Origin: Dyadobacter sp. UC 10
GTDB lineage: Bacteria; Bacteroidota; Bacteroidia; Cytophagales; Spirosomataceae
DNA length: 64,000 bases
Assembly: GCF_008369915.1 (NCBI RefSeq)
Contig: NZ_VSRN01000001.1
Location: 6,134,501 to 6,198,500, forward strand
Direction of reading: 5' to 3'
Both the position numbers and the translations under genes were made by a program. Position 1 is the stretch's first letter. Each line of letters opens with the position of its first letter. This document shows, piece by piece, positions 25,645 to 34,979 of this stretch. The notes beneath the pieces were generated by a model. It made no database searches. It saw only the letters and a list, made by a program, of their open reading frames with translations, and was not told the DNA's origin.

Positions 25645-27360
25645 ATGAACTCCCTTTCCCCCATTATTACATTGGCCATTTACTGGCTTGGGCTTTTATC
25701 CTTGAAGCTATTTCCTGTTGCGACACCGGCTTCAAATCCTGCTGAGAAAATAACCATGTGCGGGCCCGTTTACAGTGCAAACTCAACGGCGGATGAAAAC
25801 GGCAAGTTCGTCGGCGTGCTGCCTGGCTGGGGTTCTTATTCTTTTCCGGTTACCACCACTGTCGACAGCTCGCAATTTTATTTCGATCAGGGTTTAAATA
25901 TGTATTACAGCTACCATATGCGGGAATCGGTAGCTTCTTTCAGGGAAGCCGCCCGGCTTGACCCGCAAAATGCGATGGCCTACTGGGGGCAGGCACTTGC
26001 CATGGGACCTTATTACAACGCGGCGCATAGCTATACCAAACCCGCCGAAATCCCGGAAGTTCTGGCAAGAATGAATGAAGCAGCCGCCGGTGCCACCAAC
26101 AAAGAACAAAAGCTGATCAAAGCCATGAACACAAGGTATTCCGACAGCCCCGGCGATGCGGAACGGCAGGCATTGAATACCGCCTACGCCCGCAGCTTAA
26201 AGTCGCTTGTCGCCGCACACCCCGAAGAAAAAGAGTTCAAAATACTGTACATCGACGCCATGATGCTGCTGCATGCCTGGGACTTCTGGAACCGGGACGG
26301 AACGCCAAAAACCTGGACGCCCGAGCTTGTGAAGCTTTGCGAAAAAGTGTTAAAAGTAAGCCCAAAACATCCGGCGGCGTTGCATTACCACATCCACCTG
26401 ACCGAAGCATCGCGCAATCCGGGCGTTGCATTGGGCAGTGCGGAAACGCTGAGAGATTTGCTGCCTGGCGTCGCGCACATGGTACACATGGCCAGCCACG
26501 AATACGAGCGTAATGCACTGTATCATAAAGGAGTGGAAGTAAACAATCTCGCCGATGACAACCTGTTACGCTACGACATGCTGGCCAGAAATCTCGGTTT
26601 AAACAAGCACTCATCGCATTACTTTGCAGTGCAGACCTATTGTGCGCTAACTGGCGGCATGTATAAAGATGCATTGCGTTATGCGCAGCGCGCCAGAAAA
26701 AGTGTCACCCCTTCCTATGAAGCCACTTATGATCAATATCTGTTCATGCTGCCCGTTATGGCGCAAGTGCGAATGGGCAAATGGCAGGAAATACTGAACG
26801 ATACGGTAGCGGCTGATCCCAGGTGGACTTATGCGGGCATTCTCTCGCACTTTGCAAAAGGAATTGCTTTTGTCAATACAGATAACACCGAATCGGCAGC
26901 GCGGGAGTTGGACAGTCTTAGAAAAAAGATTAACGATCCTGTTCTGACGAAACGACGGATACCTTTTAACTCACCCGTTGAAATCGCGCGGATCGCCGAG
27001 AAGATCCTTACCGGAGTTGTATATTATGCGCAAAAGGATCAGGCAAAAGCAATTGCCAGTCTGGAAGCAGCGGTGAAGCTGGAAGACAATCTTGTCTACA
27101 CAGAGCCAAAAGACTGGCCGTTACCCAGCAGGCAGTTTTTAGGGCATATTTTGTTAAAAAGCGGCAAGACGGCACTGGCGGGCCAGGTTTACCGCGCGGA
27201 TCTCGCTAAAAATCCGGGAAATGGATGGTCGCTGATTGGCTTGTTCCAAACTGCGAAAGCACAGGGAAATGCCCAGTTGGCTGCCAGGTACGCAGCGCAA
27301 TATAAACTGCCTTTTGCGCACGCCGACGAAATCCCGACCAGGTCTGTTTTTCTGAAATGA
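25645..27360 (+). CDS. Exported tetratricopeptide-repeat protein
   Basis: 571 residues from the ATG at 25645; a TTG at 25618 would only add nine residues. A hydrophobic N-terminus (IITLAIYWLGLLSLKLF) implies export. TPR-like helical repeats are visible at about 95-135 (SVASFREAARLDPQNAMAYW) and several later places (DALRYAQRARKSV, KAIASLEAAVKLEDN, GNGWSLIGLFQTAKAQGN). A His-rich stretch lies in the middle (AALHYHIHLTEAS, then HMVHMASHEYERN). Proteins with this layout are common in Bacteroidota and Acidobacteria as 'tetratricopeptide repeat protein' without proven role. It stands before a small membrane protein gene by 25 bases. Confidence 0.85.
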   Translation: MNSLSPIITLAIYWLGLLSLKLFPVATPASNPAEKITMCGPVYSANSTADENGKFVGVLPGWGSYSFPVTTTVDSSQFYFDQGLNMYYSYHMRESVASFREAARLDPQNAMAYWGQALAMGPYYNAAHSYTKPAEIPEVLARMNEAAAGATNKEQKLIKAMNTRYSDSPGDAERQALNTAYARSLKSLVAAHPEEKEFKILYIDAMMLLHAWDFWNRDGTPKTWTPELVKLCEKVLKVSPKHPAALHYHIHLTEASRNPGVALGSAETLRDLLPGVAHMVHMASHEYERNALYHKGVEVNNLADDNLLRYDMLARNLGLNKHSSHYFAVQTYCALTGGMYKDALRYAQRARKSVTPSYEATYDQYLFMLPVMAQVRMGKWQEILNDTVAADPRWTYAGILSHFAKGIAFVNTDNTESAARELDSLRKKINDPVLTKRRIPFNSPVEIARIAEKILTGVVYYAQKDQAKAIASLEAAVKLEDNLVYTEPKDWPLPSRQFLGHILLKSGKTALAGQVYRADLAKNPGNGWSLIGLFQTAKAQGNAQLAARYAAQYKLPFAHADEIPTRSVFLK

Positions 27361-27385
27361 ACTTGAACATCAATCATCTTCTACC

Positions 27386-27853
27386 ATGCCTGCATCCCGA
27401 AAAAAAGCCATCAACGTCATTCTTGCCGCCACATTTATTGCCGGTACGCTGGATATCCTGGCGGCTATCCTGGTTTATTCCATTGTGCTTGAGCAAACAA
27501 GCCCCTCAATGATATTGATGTCCATCGCCAGCGGCGTATTTGGCAAAGCTGCGTTTTCAGGCGGTAGCCTGATGGTACTGGCTGGTCTTCTTTTGCATTA
27601 CTTGATCGCATTCCTGTTTTCCACATTCTACTACATCATTTACCCCGGACTCGAATTTTTGAAAAAACAGCGGCTGATCAGCGGGATATTGTATGGGATT
27701 TTTGTGTGGCTGGTCATGAACCTGGGTGTGCTGCGGATCGTCTTCTCCGCCAAGCTGCCATCCGACCCGGAAGCCGCCCTGCTCGGAATATCGATCTTAA
27801 TCATTGCATTCGGAATCCCGATTTCCTACATCATCTCAACCAGCAGGAACTAG
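27386..27853 (+). CDS. Four-helix inner-membrane protein, unknown function
   Basis: 155 residues with four hydrophobic helices at about 9-32, 57-88, 98-118 and 132-150. The pattern (LDILAAILVYSIVL, a GYxxHYLIAFLFSTFYY-like second region and a conserved Pro-Asp loop) recalls the YagU/DUF1440 style of small membrane proteins, but I could not confirm this. It follows the TPR gene by 25 bases and may be co-transcribed. Confidence 0.7.
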   Translation: MPASRKKAINVILAATFIAGTLDILAAILVYSIVLEQTSPSMILMSIASGVFGKAAFSGGSLMVLAGLLLHYLIAFLFSTFYYIIYPGLEFLKKQRLISGILYGIFVWLVMNLGVLRIVFSAKLPSDPEAALLGISILIIAFGIPISYIISTSRN

Positions 27854-27945
27854 ACACTGTCGCCTGTCCCATAACGCTTTTCTCTGATTTTGCTATAAAT
27901 TGTCCTTTCAAAGCATTTTTATAATTACCCTTTAAATCATCAAAA

Positions 27946-28668
27946 GTGAAAATACCAATATATACCGGTATCGTATTACTTTGCCTTGCCGGCGTTTTTG
28001 CCGGAGCATTCGGTCAAGACAATCCTACTTTTAAGGTAAAGGCCGGGGATTATCCCGACAAGGTCATTCCGGTCGCCGCACAGTTTCAGTACCCGGAATT
28101 TAAAAAAGGAAAAGTGCTGTTCTATGGCGGTCGCATGGCGGAGGCGTTGCTGAATTACTCTTATCTGAGCGGCGAAATACTTTTCCTGAAAGATCATAAA
28201 GACACGCTGGAACTGCTTGATAAAGAATTGGTGAAGGTAGTGGACATTCAGGGGGCCATTTTTTATAATGATAAACAATACGGCTTTTGTGAGATGGTAT
28301 CCAATTACGGAGGTATTAAACTATCCAAGAAACATGCCCTGACGAGGATCGGAGACGAAAAGGGCGGACCTTATGGTATCTCCTATACAGCCTCTTCCGT
28401 GACTACCTACAGTTCTTATGCAAACGCAAATGCACCAGCTGGAAAAAAACTTAAAATGGATACAGAAGCTATTTTCGGGCATCGCACACTGTATTTTTTT
28501 GTTGATAAAAATGACCGTTATCTGATACCCGGCAAAAATAGTATTGTCAGACTTTTCCCTAAGTACAAGAACCAGATAAGCCAGTATCTCAAGGAGAATC
28601 CCGTCAATTTTACGCTGGAAGATGATCTGGAAAGGTTACTTGCTTATAGTCAGGGATTGGATCAATAG
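27946..28668 (+). CDS. Exported protein of unknown function
   Basis: 240 residues from a GTG start. A signal peptide (GIVLLCLAGVFAGAFGQ) is followed by a soluble domain with no recognised motif. Visible features are FYGGRMAEALLNYSYLSGE, a DKQYGFCEMVSN stretch and a C-terminal segment NSIVRLFPKYKNQISQYLKE. The general layout (a property read out from a stored value, then a short C-terminal helix) is seen in many Bacteroidota secreted proteins. No operon link to its neighbours is evident. Confidence 0.7.
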   Translation: MKIPIYTGIVLLCLAGVFAGAFGQDNPTFKVKAGDYPDKVIPVAAQFQYPEFKKGKVLFYGGRMAEALLNYSYLSGEILFLKDHKDTLELLDKELVKVVDIQGAIFYNDKQYGFCEMVSNYGGIKLSKKHALTRIGDEKGGPYGISYTASSVTTYSSYANANAPAGKKLKMDTEAIFGHRTLYFFVDKNDRYLIPGKNSIVRLFPKYKNQISQYLKENPVNFTLEDDLERLLAYSQGLDQ

Positions 28669-28712
28669 CTTTTGTCAGGCAGGGCCTGATTTTAATATGC
28701 TTTCGTGTTTCC

Positions 28713-29504
28713 ATGACCGATATCAGAATGAAAATAGCTACCTATAATGTAAATGGCGTCAATGGCAGGCTGCCGGTACTGCTCCGCTGGCTACAGGAAG
28801 CCGCGCCTGACGTGGTATGCCTTCAGGAACTGAAAGCGCCGCAGGAGAAGTTTCCTTTCAAAGCAATCGAAGATGCAGGCTACCAGGCAATCTGGCACGG
28901 ACAAAAAAGCTGGAACGGCGTGGCAATACTCGCGCGCGGGTTGGAGATCCAGGAAGTGCGCCGCGAATTGCCGGGAGATTTGGAGGACACCCACAGCCGG
29001 TACATTGAAGCTATCATTAATAACATGCTGATCGGATGCCTGTATCTGCCGAATGGAAATCCCGCTCCCGGGCCGAAATTCGACTACAAGCTCCGCTGGT
29101 TTGAACGGCTGGCGAACCATGCAGCAGAATTGCTCAGCCACGATGTACCTGTGATACTGACCGGAGATTACAATGTGATGCCCACCGAACTGGACGTTTA
29201 CAAACCAGAACGCTGGCTGGACGATGCACTGTTCCGCCCCGAAACACGAGCCGCATTCAAATCCCTGGTCGACCAGGGATGGACAGACGCCCTCAGGACG
29301 CTGTATCCCGACGAGAAAATTTACACTTTCTGGGATTATTTCCGGAATGCCTACGGCCGCAACGCAGGCCTTCGCATTGACCATTTCCTGCTGAGCCCGC
29401 ATTTTAAAAACAGACTTCAAAACGCCGGAGTAGATAAGGAAGTGAGGGGTTGGGAAAAGTCCAGTGACCACGCTCCCGTATGGATTGAGCTGGCGGAAGA
29501 ATGA
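28713..29504 (+). CDS. xthA: Exodeoxyribonuclease III
   Basis: 263 residues of the endonuclease/exonuclease/phosphatase fold. Motifs: KIATYNVNGVNGRL near the N-terminus, the metal ligand Glu in VCLQELK, the GDYNVMP motif with catalytic Asp and Asn, and the C-terminal SSDHAPVW motif with the Asp-His pair. It removes abasic sites and 3' blocks from DNA (base-excision repair). A second ATG at 28728 gives the N-terminus most relatives have (MKIATYNVNG) and may be the true start. The gene looks single, with its own upstream region. Confidence 0.94.
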   Translation: MTDIRMKIATYNVNGVNGRLPVLLRWLQEAAPDVVCLQELKAPQEKFPFKAIEDAGYQAIWHGQKSWNGVAILARGLEIQEVRRELPGDLEDTHSRYIEAIINNMLIGCLYLPNGNPAPGPKFDYKLRWFERLANHAAELLSHDVPVILTGDYNVMPTELDVYKPERWLDDALFRPETRAAFKSLVDQGWTDALRTLYPDEKIYTFWDYFRNAYGRNAGLRIDHFLLSPHFKNRLQNAGVDKEVRGWEKSSDHAPVWIELAEE

Positions 29505-29517
29505 TGTGCAGGCATTT

Positions 29518-29548
29518 TTTGTTGTCAAATTGTTTTTTAATAGATTTG
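29518..29548 (+). promoter_or_regulatory. Bacteroidota-type promoter of the ABC-F gene
   Basis: TTTG at 29518-29521 and TAGATTTG at 29541-29548 are separated by exactly 19 bases, the consensus -33/-7 layout for the primary sigma factor of Bacteroidota. It lies right after the exonuclease stop and about 110 bases before the ABC-F ATG, leaving a leader of about 105 bases. Confidence 0.75.
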
Positions 29549-29660
29549 TAACCTCAAATAAACAAGCTGCTACATGTGATAAGCAATTTCTTTCAGATCA
29601 GATAAACGGGCACCTGCATGGTTGCGCCCGCAACTCATCACTCATTCCACGAAAGAAATT

Positions 29661-31271
29661 ATGCTTTTTTTGCAAGATGTCGCTTACGCGCATCCCAACC
29701 GGGATATGCTGTTGAAGCAAATCAATATCTCCATAAATAAAAATGAAAAAGTGTCCCTGATCGGGCACAACGGTACCGGCAAGTCTACATTGCTAAAATT
29801 GATGGCGGGCGTATTACAGCCGACTTCCGGCCTGATCAAGTCCGAATCCATACCCTATTACATACCTCAGCTCGTTGGCCAGGCGAACGACCTAACTATT
29901 GCACAGGCTTTATATATTGATCAGAAAATCAACGCTTTAAGGAAGATTCTCAACGGTGAAGTTACTGATGAGCACCTGGTATCCGTGGGCGACGACTGGT
30001 CGGTTGAGGAGCGGTGCGCGGAAGCATTCGCCAATTGGGAACTCGATCTGCCTGACCTGTCCCAGCGCATGCAAACACTAAGCGGCGGTCAGAAAACGAA
30101 GGTATTTCTGGCAGGAATCGACATTCACAGTCCCGACATTGTTTTAATGGACGAACCCAGCAACCACCTAGACCTGGCGGCCAGAAAAAAGCTTTATCAG
30201 TATGTGCAGCATACCCCGCAAACCCTGGTCATAGTGAGCCATGACAGACAGTTGCTCAACATTCCTGAAACGGTTTATGCGCTGAGCAGGCAAGGTATCT
30301 CGCTGTACGGAGGCAACTATGATTTCTATCTCGAACAAAAACGAATTGAGAACGAAGCACTCAGCCAGGACATCCGAAACAAGGAAAGAGCGTTGCGCAA
30401 GGCGAAGGAAATAGAACGGGAGTCGGTGGAAAGACAGCAAAAGCTCGACGCCCGAGGCAAAAAGAAGCAGGAAAAAGCAGGACTGCCGACCATCTCGATG
30501 AATACCTTTCGAAATAACGCCGAGAAAAGTACTTCCAGAATAAAAAACGTCCACGCAGAGAAAACCGGGGCGATCGCACAGGAAGTACATCACCTGCGCC
30601 GCGAGCTTCCTGAGGTTGGTAAAATGAAAATGGATTTTGATCATTCAGGCCTGCATAAAGGAAAGATCCTGATGAAGGCTGAGCAAGTCAATTTTGCTTA
30701 TGACGGTCAGCAGCTGTGGAAACTCCCCCTCGATTTTCAGATTGTCAGCGGTGAAAGAATTGCGATCAAAGGCCGGAACGGATCTGGTAAAACAACGCTG
30801 ATAAGAATGGTACTCAATACGTTGCAGCCTTCGGCAGGACTACTGGAAATTATGGATTTCAACGCAATCTATATTGATCAGGAATATTCACTGATTGATC
30901 CCGCACTTACGGTTTATGAACAGGTACAACGCTTCAATTCGGGGGCATTGCAGGAACACGAGATCAAGATCCGGCTTAACCGCTATCTATTCGGACAGGA
31001 GAGCTGGGTAAAACCTTGCAGCGCACTGAGCGGAGGTGAAAAAATGCGGCTCATCCTCTGCTCACTTGCGGTAAGTAACCATGCACCCGATATGATCGTA
31101 CTGGACGAGCCGACCAATAACCTCGATATTCAGAATATTGAAATCCTTTCGGCGGCAGTGAATGAGTACGAAGGTACGCTCCTGGTCATCTCGCACGACG
31201 AATATTTTCTGAAAGAAATCAATGTTGCGCGCGCGATCGACCTGGACCTGGCTAACATTTCACCCGCTTAA
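29661..31271 (+). CDS. ABC-F family ATP-binding protein
   Basis: 536 residues from the ATG at 29661, preceded by GAAAGAA; an upstream TTG at 29622 would add 13 unrelated residues. There are two ATPase domains and no membrane part. Domain 1: Walker A GHNGTGKST, signature LSGGQKTKV, Walker B DIVLMDEPSNHLD. Domain 2: Walker A GRNGSGKTT, signature LSGGEKMRL, Walker B MIVLDEPTNNLD. A charged linker about residues 245-310 (EQKRIENEALSQDIRNKERA) joins them. ABC-F proteins bind the ribosome and act in translation or antibiotic protection. It is not one of the sharply defined housekeeping forms that I can name, so a resistance-type role is possible but unproven. Confidence 0.92.
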   Translation: MLFLQDVAYAHPNRDMLLKQINISINKNEKVSLIGHNGTGKSTLLKLMAGVLQPTSGLIKSESIPYYIPQLVGQANDLTIAQALYIDQKINALRKILNGEVTDEHLVSVGDDWSVEERCAEAFANWELDLPDLSQRMQTLSGGQKTKVFLAGIDIHSPDIVLMDEPSNHLDLAARKKLYQYVQHTPQTLVIVSHDRQLLNIPETVYALSRQGISLYGGNYDFYLEQKRIENEALSQDIRNKERALRKAKEIERESVERQQKLDARGKKKQEKAGLPTISMNTFRNNAEKSTSRIKNVHAEKTGAIAQEVHHLRRELPEVGKMKMDFDHSGLHKGKILMKAEQVNFAYDGQQLWKLPLDFQIVSGERIAIKGRNGSGKTTLIRMVLNTLQPSAGLLEIMDFNAIYIDQEYSLIDPALTVYEQVQRFNSGALQEHEIKIRLNRYLFGQESWVKPCSALSGGEKMRLILCSLAVSNHAPDMIVLDEPTNNLDIQNIEILSAAVNEYEGTLLVISHDEYFLKEINVARAIDLDLANISPA

Positions 31272-31399
31272 TCTGACGATTGAATGTGCTTTCCTGACAA
31301 TTGACAAAGGAAAACAACGGGTGAATCTGCACGGCGTGTAAATTTGACACAAAGCCGGCCGGTTAAAAAAATGCCAGAATATTAGGGAGCAATCCCTGC

Positions 31400-32548
31400 A
31401 TGTCAGCTTTTGAAAATAAACACATAACAGAAACGTGGAAGCAGCCTCCACAGCAACATGGCATGAGCAGGCGTTTCGGTCTTATTGACAAGTATTCGGA
31501 TTCTCTCCGGCGGAATCGCCTGCATTATATCATTTGCACCGGCGTTATGGTTTGCCTTCTGCCGGTGGTGGGCTTTGCGTTGTGGGGTAACAAGTTTTTT
31601 TCGGATCCGGCAGTGATGGTCGGCGGTAGCATTCTGAACCTGTTTTTTTGTTTGACTGCATACCTTCTCAATCTCAGCGGATCCCGCCTCGTTCCTGCGA
31701 TTTATCCCGATACTTACCAATCTATTCACCGCGTTGCTTTCTGGTTCGGCCTGTATGTGGTCGTCAATATCACTTTGCTGACTGTCAGCCTCGCACTTTA
31801 CCACTTTTTTCACGTATTCGGGTATCAATTTGAAAAGGTAACTGCTTCGTGGCTGGCACTTTCGCTGCTGGCAGGCTCGCTGGTTACTGCCGGGCTCACG
31901 GAGCTTTTTTATGCATTTGAACAATGGAAAACGAATCAGCATGAATTGCAGCAGCTGGAACATAAGCAGTTGCAAACTGAACTGGAAGTGGTGAAGCAGC
32001 AGGTTAACCCGCATTTTCTTTTCAATTGTCTGAACTCGCTTTCCGTTCTTATTTACGAATCGCCGGATGTGGCCGAAAAGTTTGTCGACGAAATGTCGCA
32101 GGTTTACCGCTACCTTCTGAATGTAAATGCACCAGATAAGGAAGACAGTTTGGTGACGCTTGAAACGGAAGTCCGTTTTGTCAAATCCTATATCTATCTC
32201 TTAAAGACAAGGTTTGAACACGGCATCGATGTCACCGTGCAAATCGCCGAAGTATACCTGAGCGGCCAGCTGGCGCCGCTTACGCTGCAAACGCTGCTGG
32301 ATAATGCAATCAGGCACAACATCGTCTCATCTTCCCTTCCACTGCGGATCACTATCCGGACCACGCCGACGGGGCAGCTGGAAGTTTTTAACAATATGCA
32401 GAAACGTGTTATCGGCATCCCGTTCGGCAATGCCGGCCTCGCAACGCTCATCTCGCGTTACCGGCTGCTGTTCAACCAGGCCGGCACGATCCAGATCAGG
32501 GAAGAAGGCGGTTTTTTCACAGTTACCTTGCCTTTGATTTACACATGA
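31400..32548 (+). CDS. LytS-type membrane histidine kinase (first of a tandem pair)
   Basis: 382 residues. Four membrane helices lie at about 43-62, 72-93, 113-135 and 149-170, then a coiled linker and the kinase core: H205 in VKQQVNPHFLFNCLNSL, N-box LLDNAIRHNI and a G-box remnant FGNAGLATLISRY. Its stop overlaps the start of the second kinase in an ATGA, so it is co-translated. A TAAATTTG box at 31339-31346 could be its promoter -7 element, 54 bases ahead. Two kinases and one regulator form one transcription unit, an uncommon layout; the two may form a heterodimer (inference). Confidence 0.92.
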   Translation: MSAFENKHITETWKQPPQQHGMSRRFGLIDKYSDSLRRNRLHYIICTGVMVCLLPVVGFALWGNKFFSDPAVMVGGSILNLFFCLTAYLLNLSGSRLVPAIYPDTYQSIHRVAFWFGLYVVVNITLLTVSLALYHFFHVFGYQFEKVTASWLALSLLAGSLVTAGLTELFYAFEQWKTNQHELQQLEHKQLQTELEVVKQQVNPHFLFNCLNSLSVLIYESPDVAEKFVDEMSQVYRYLLNVNAPDKEDSLVTLETEVRFVKSYIYLLKTRFEHGIDVTVQIAEVYLSGQLAPLTLQTLLDNAIRHNIVSSSLPLRITIRTTPTGQLEVFNNMQKRVIGIPFGNAGLATLISRYRLLFNQAGTIQIREEGGFFTVTLPLIYT

Positions 32549-33624
32549 GAGCCAGTTACAATTTCAGTGGTCTTGGGAGGCTGATCTGGCTCAGTTTATT
32601 CGGCAGATGGATATTTGTACTTCTGGTACCCTGGTTTGTCCCCACGATCAGTTACCTGCTGATTGGTCCGCCTTACCTTGCGAGCATTACCAACTTTCTC
32701 CTCGGCACACTGATGGTTTTGGCAATGACCGTCCTGGCATTCATACCTCACGACTGGGCTGCACAATACATTGCGCGCAGGTTTCCCTCATTCAATTCCT
32801 CGTTGAAAAGGGCTGCATATACAGCATTGTCGTTTCTGGTACTTACCGGCGTGTACGTGACGGTTTACGGCGCGCTCATCATGTATTTTCACCCCCTCAA
32901 TGCGCAACTGGATCCCGGGAAAATGGTGAATGTGTACCTTTTTGAATTGGTAGCCATCGTTTTGCTGACCTGCCTTTACGAAGTCAATTATTCGCTGACC
33001 AAATGGAAGGAAATAAAAACCAATAAAGAAGCCATTAAAAAAGCGGGATTGCAGGGGCAGCTGCAAAGTCTGAAAAGTCAGGTAAGCCCGCATTTCCTTT
33101 TCAACAGCCTCAATACCCTTTCCGCATTGATCGTCGACGAGCCGGAACGGGCTGAGCAATTCGTGGACGAGATGGCAAAAGTGTACCGTTATCTGCTGCA
33201 AACCAATCAGGAAGCACTCACTACCCTTTCGGCGGAGATCCTTTTTATCAAATCCTATTACCATTTGCTGCGCACCAGGCACGACAAGGGCCTCGAACTG
33301 ATCATTGCCATCGATGACGCGGATTTTGATAAATTCATTCCCCCGCTCACTTTACAGCTATTGGTCGAAAATGCCGTGAAGCATAATACCATTCTTGAAA
33401 AAAATCCCCTTTTTATCGAAATCCGCTCACTTGGTAACAACATACTGCAAGTGAAAAACAATCTTTTGGAAAAATCCACACCGGTCTTGTCTACCAGGCT
33501 CGGACTGGCCAATATCAAAGCCAAATACGAACTATTATCAGAAAACCAGCCCGCTATCAACGCGGGACCTGACTTTTTCACCGTTCAGCTTCCCCTACTC
33601 ACTGCAATACCAGAGAACCGATGA
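32545..33624 (+). CDS. LytS-type membrane histidine kinase (second of a tandem pair)
   Basis: 359 residues with four membrane helices (about 12-42, 47-68, 90-115, 127-145) and a kinase core with H183 in LKSQVSPHFLFNSLN. Ser replaces the usual Asn before PHFLFN. The N-box is LLVENAVKHNT and the G-box TRLGLANIKAKYELL. It overlaps the upstream kinase and the downstream regulator by ATGA at both ends, so the three products are made together. It is clearly related to the first kinase (shared SALIV/LSVLIY, FVDEM.KVYRYLL and FIKSY segments), which indicates a local gene duplication. Confidence 0.92.
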   Translation: MRASYNFSGLGRLIWLSLFGRWIFVLLVPWFVPTISYLLIGPPYLASITNFLLGTLMVLAMTVLAFIPHDWAAQYIARRFPSFNSSLKRAAYTALSFLVLTGVYVTVYGALIMYFHPLNAQLDPGKMVNVYLFELVAIVLLTCLYEVNYSLTKWKEIKTNKEAIKKAGLQGQLQSLKSQVSPHFLFNSLNTLSALIVDEPERAEQFVDEMAKVYRYLLQTNQEALTTLSAEILFIKSYYHLLRTRHDKGLELIIAIDDADFDKFIPPLTLQLLVENAVKHNTILEKNPLFIEIRSLGNNILQVKNNLLEKSTPVLSTRLGLANIKAKYELLSENQPAINAGPDFFTVQLPLLTAIPENR

Positions 33625-34412
33625 ATATCCTAATTGTTGAAGACGAAAAACTGGCGGTACGCAAACTGACCAGGCTATTGGAAGAAGTTGCGCCCGACTT
33701 CGTGATCAAAGGGGCCACACCGAGCATCGAAGCGACCGTGGAATGGATCGCAGAAAACCGGGCCGCAGGACAAAGCGAGCCGGATATTATTTTTCTCGAC
33801 ATCGAACTGGCCGACGGACAGAGCTTTGAGATATTCAACCGCATCGACATCAAAAGCACGGTCATTTTCACTACTTCCTATGATGAATATGCCTTGCAGG
33901 CCTTCAAGGTAAAAAGTATTGACTACCTATTGAAACCAGTGCAAAAAGAGGACCTTTTGCGGAGTATCAATAAATACTATGACCTCACAGGCGCCCGGAC
34001 AGGCCCCTCACCCGCTGTTCTGCCGACGGACCTTGAGACCATATTGCGAAAGCTGAACCAGCCTCCGGTAGAATACAGAAAGCGCTTCCTGGTGAAGCAG
34101 GGAGCGCGGATGCTTTCGCTGGAAACTTCCGAAATAGCTTTTTTCTACATTGAAGAAGGCTTGTGTTTTTTTAAAAATCAGCAGGGCCAGAAATTTGTAA
34201 TCGACTACAAAATGGAAGAAATTGATGAATTTCTAGACCCTGCCCGCTTTTTCCGTATTAACAGAGGTATTATCGTCACCCACCAGGCGGTTATGCAAAT
34301 GCAGCCATACTACAATAACCGCCTGGCGTTGACGCTCAAACCTGCCTTCGAAAAAGAAGCGATCGTCAGCAGGGAGCGTGTGAACGAGTTTAAAAACTGG
34401 ATGGGGAAATAA
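33621..34412 (+). CDS. LytTR-family response regulator of the tandem kinases
   Basis: 263 residues. The receiver has E7/D8 (IVEDEK), phosphoacceptor D60 (IIFLDIELADG), T/S of FTTSYDEYAL and K of YLLKPV. The LytTR DNA-binding domain occupies about 150-260 (KQGARMLSLETSEIAFFYIE, then FFRINRGIIVTHQAV). It overlaps the second kinase by ATGA. Its final 23 bases overlap the 3' end of the converging LytTR-only gene. It presumably receives phosphate from one or both kinases. Confidence 0.94.
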   Translation: MNILIVEDEKLAVRKLTRLLEEVAPDFVIKGATPSIEATVEWIAENRAAGQSEPDIIFLDIELADGQSFEIFNRIDIKSTVIFTTSYDEYALQAFKVKSIDYLLKPVQKEDLLRSINKYYDLTGARTGPSPAVLPTDLETILRKLNQPPVEYRKRFLVKQGARMLSLETSEIAFFYIEEGLCFFKNQQGQKFVIDYKMEEIDEFLDPARFFRINRGIIVTHQAVMQMQPYYNNRLALTLKPAFEKEAIVSRERVNEFKNWMGK

Positions 34413-34785
34413 ACGTCGCCGAAAGCGCTTCGTGCGCGCTGCTCAGGCGTCGGCGGGCAATCGGAAGACTCTTGCCGCAATGCAGCTGGATATTATCAAA
34501 CCAGCGCTGCCTAATGTGGTGGCGGTTTACAGAATACGATTTGTGAACCCTGACAAAGTCGCTGCCGAGCATTTCCTGAACGATTTTCAGGCATTTGGCC
34601 ACCAGGTACCTGTTGGATGCCGTACATACGAAAGTATAATTACCAACCCCTTCCAGGTAGGCAACATCCCGCCCGGCAATAGTTAATGCCCTTCCCAGGT
34701 GGTATACAACAATTACATTCGATTCGTGAAACTCATTGAGCTGACGCTGGTCAGCGAAATAATCATGGCTAACAGATGTTCTCAT
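34390..34785 (-). CDS. LytTR DNA-binding domain protein without receiver
   Basis: 131 residues that consist almost only of a LytTR domain (GRDVAYLEGVGNYTFVCTAS, then FVRVHKSYSVNRHHI, KSLPIARRRL). No receiver or membrane part is present, so its activity is not controlled by phosphorylation in the usual way. It converges on the two-kinase/LytTR operon and overlaps its last 23 bases, so their transcripts can pair antisense. Stand-alone LytTR proteins are known in Bacteroidota as regulators whose control is often unclear. Its promoter region holds a symmetric set of ATTTGA/TCAAAT sites (34784-34847). Confidence 0.85.
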   Translation of the reverse strand: MRTSVSHDYFADQRQLNEFHESNVIVVYHLGRALTIAGRDVAYLEGVGNYTFVCTASNRYLVAKCLKIVQEMLGSDFVRVHKSYSVNRHHIRQRWFDNIQLHCGKSLPIARRRLSSAHEALSATFISPSSF

Positions 34786-34847
34786 TTGAAAGTGATTTTA
34801 TTTGACGTAGCTAATAGGTGTTATTTTGTATGTCAAATATCTCAAAT
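34784..34847. promoter_or_regulatory. Symmetric ATTTGA/TCAAAT sites at the LytTR-only start
   Basis: ATTTGA at 34784-34789 and 34800-34805 is mirrored by TCAAAT at 34833-34838 and 34842-34847. The inner pair forms a longer inverted repeat, TATTTGAC (34799-34806) and GTCAAATA (34832-34839), with a 25-base interior. It covers the start and leader of the LytTR-only gene and could be an autoregulatory site. The rest of the 194-base gap to thiH shows nothing clear. Confidence 0.35.
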
Positions 34848-34979
34848 GGGCACACCGGGAAAAACGGTATTAAGTCTGAATTGTAGTTTTCACTGGTTGA
34901 ATCATATCAATTGCCATTTTAGGTGTAAGCGGGGTTTTTCCATACTGACGTGTACAAAGCGGGTTTAGGCAATATTGAA

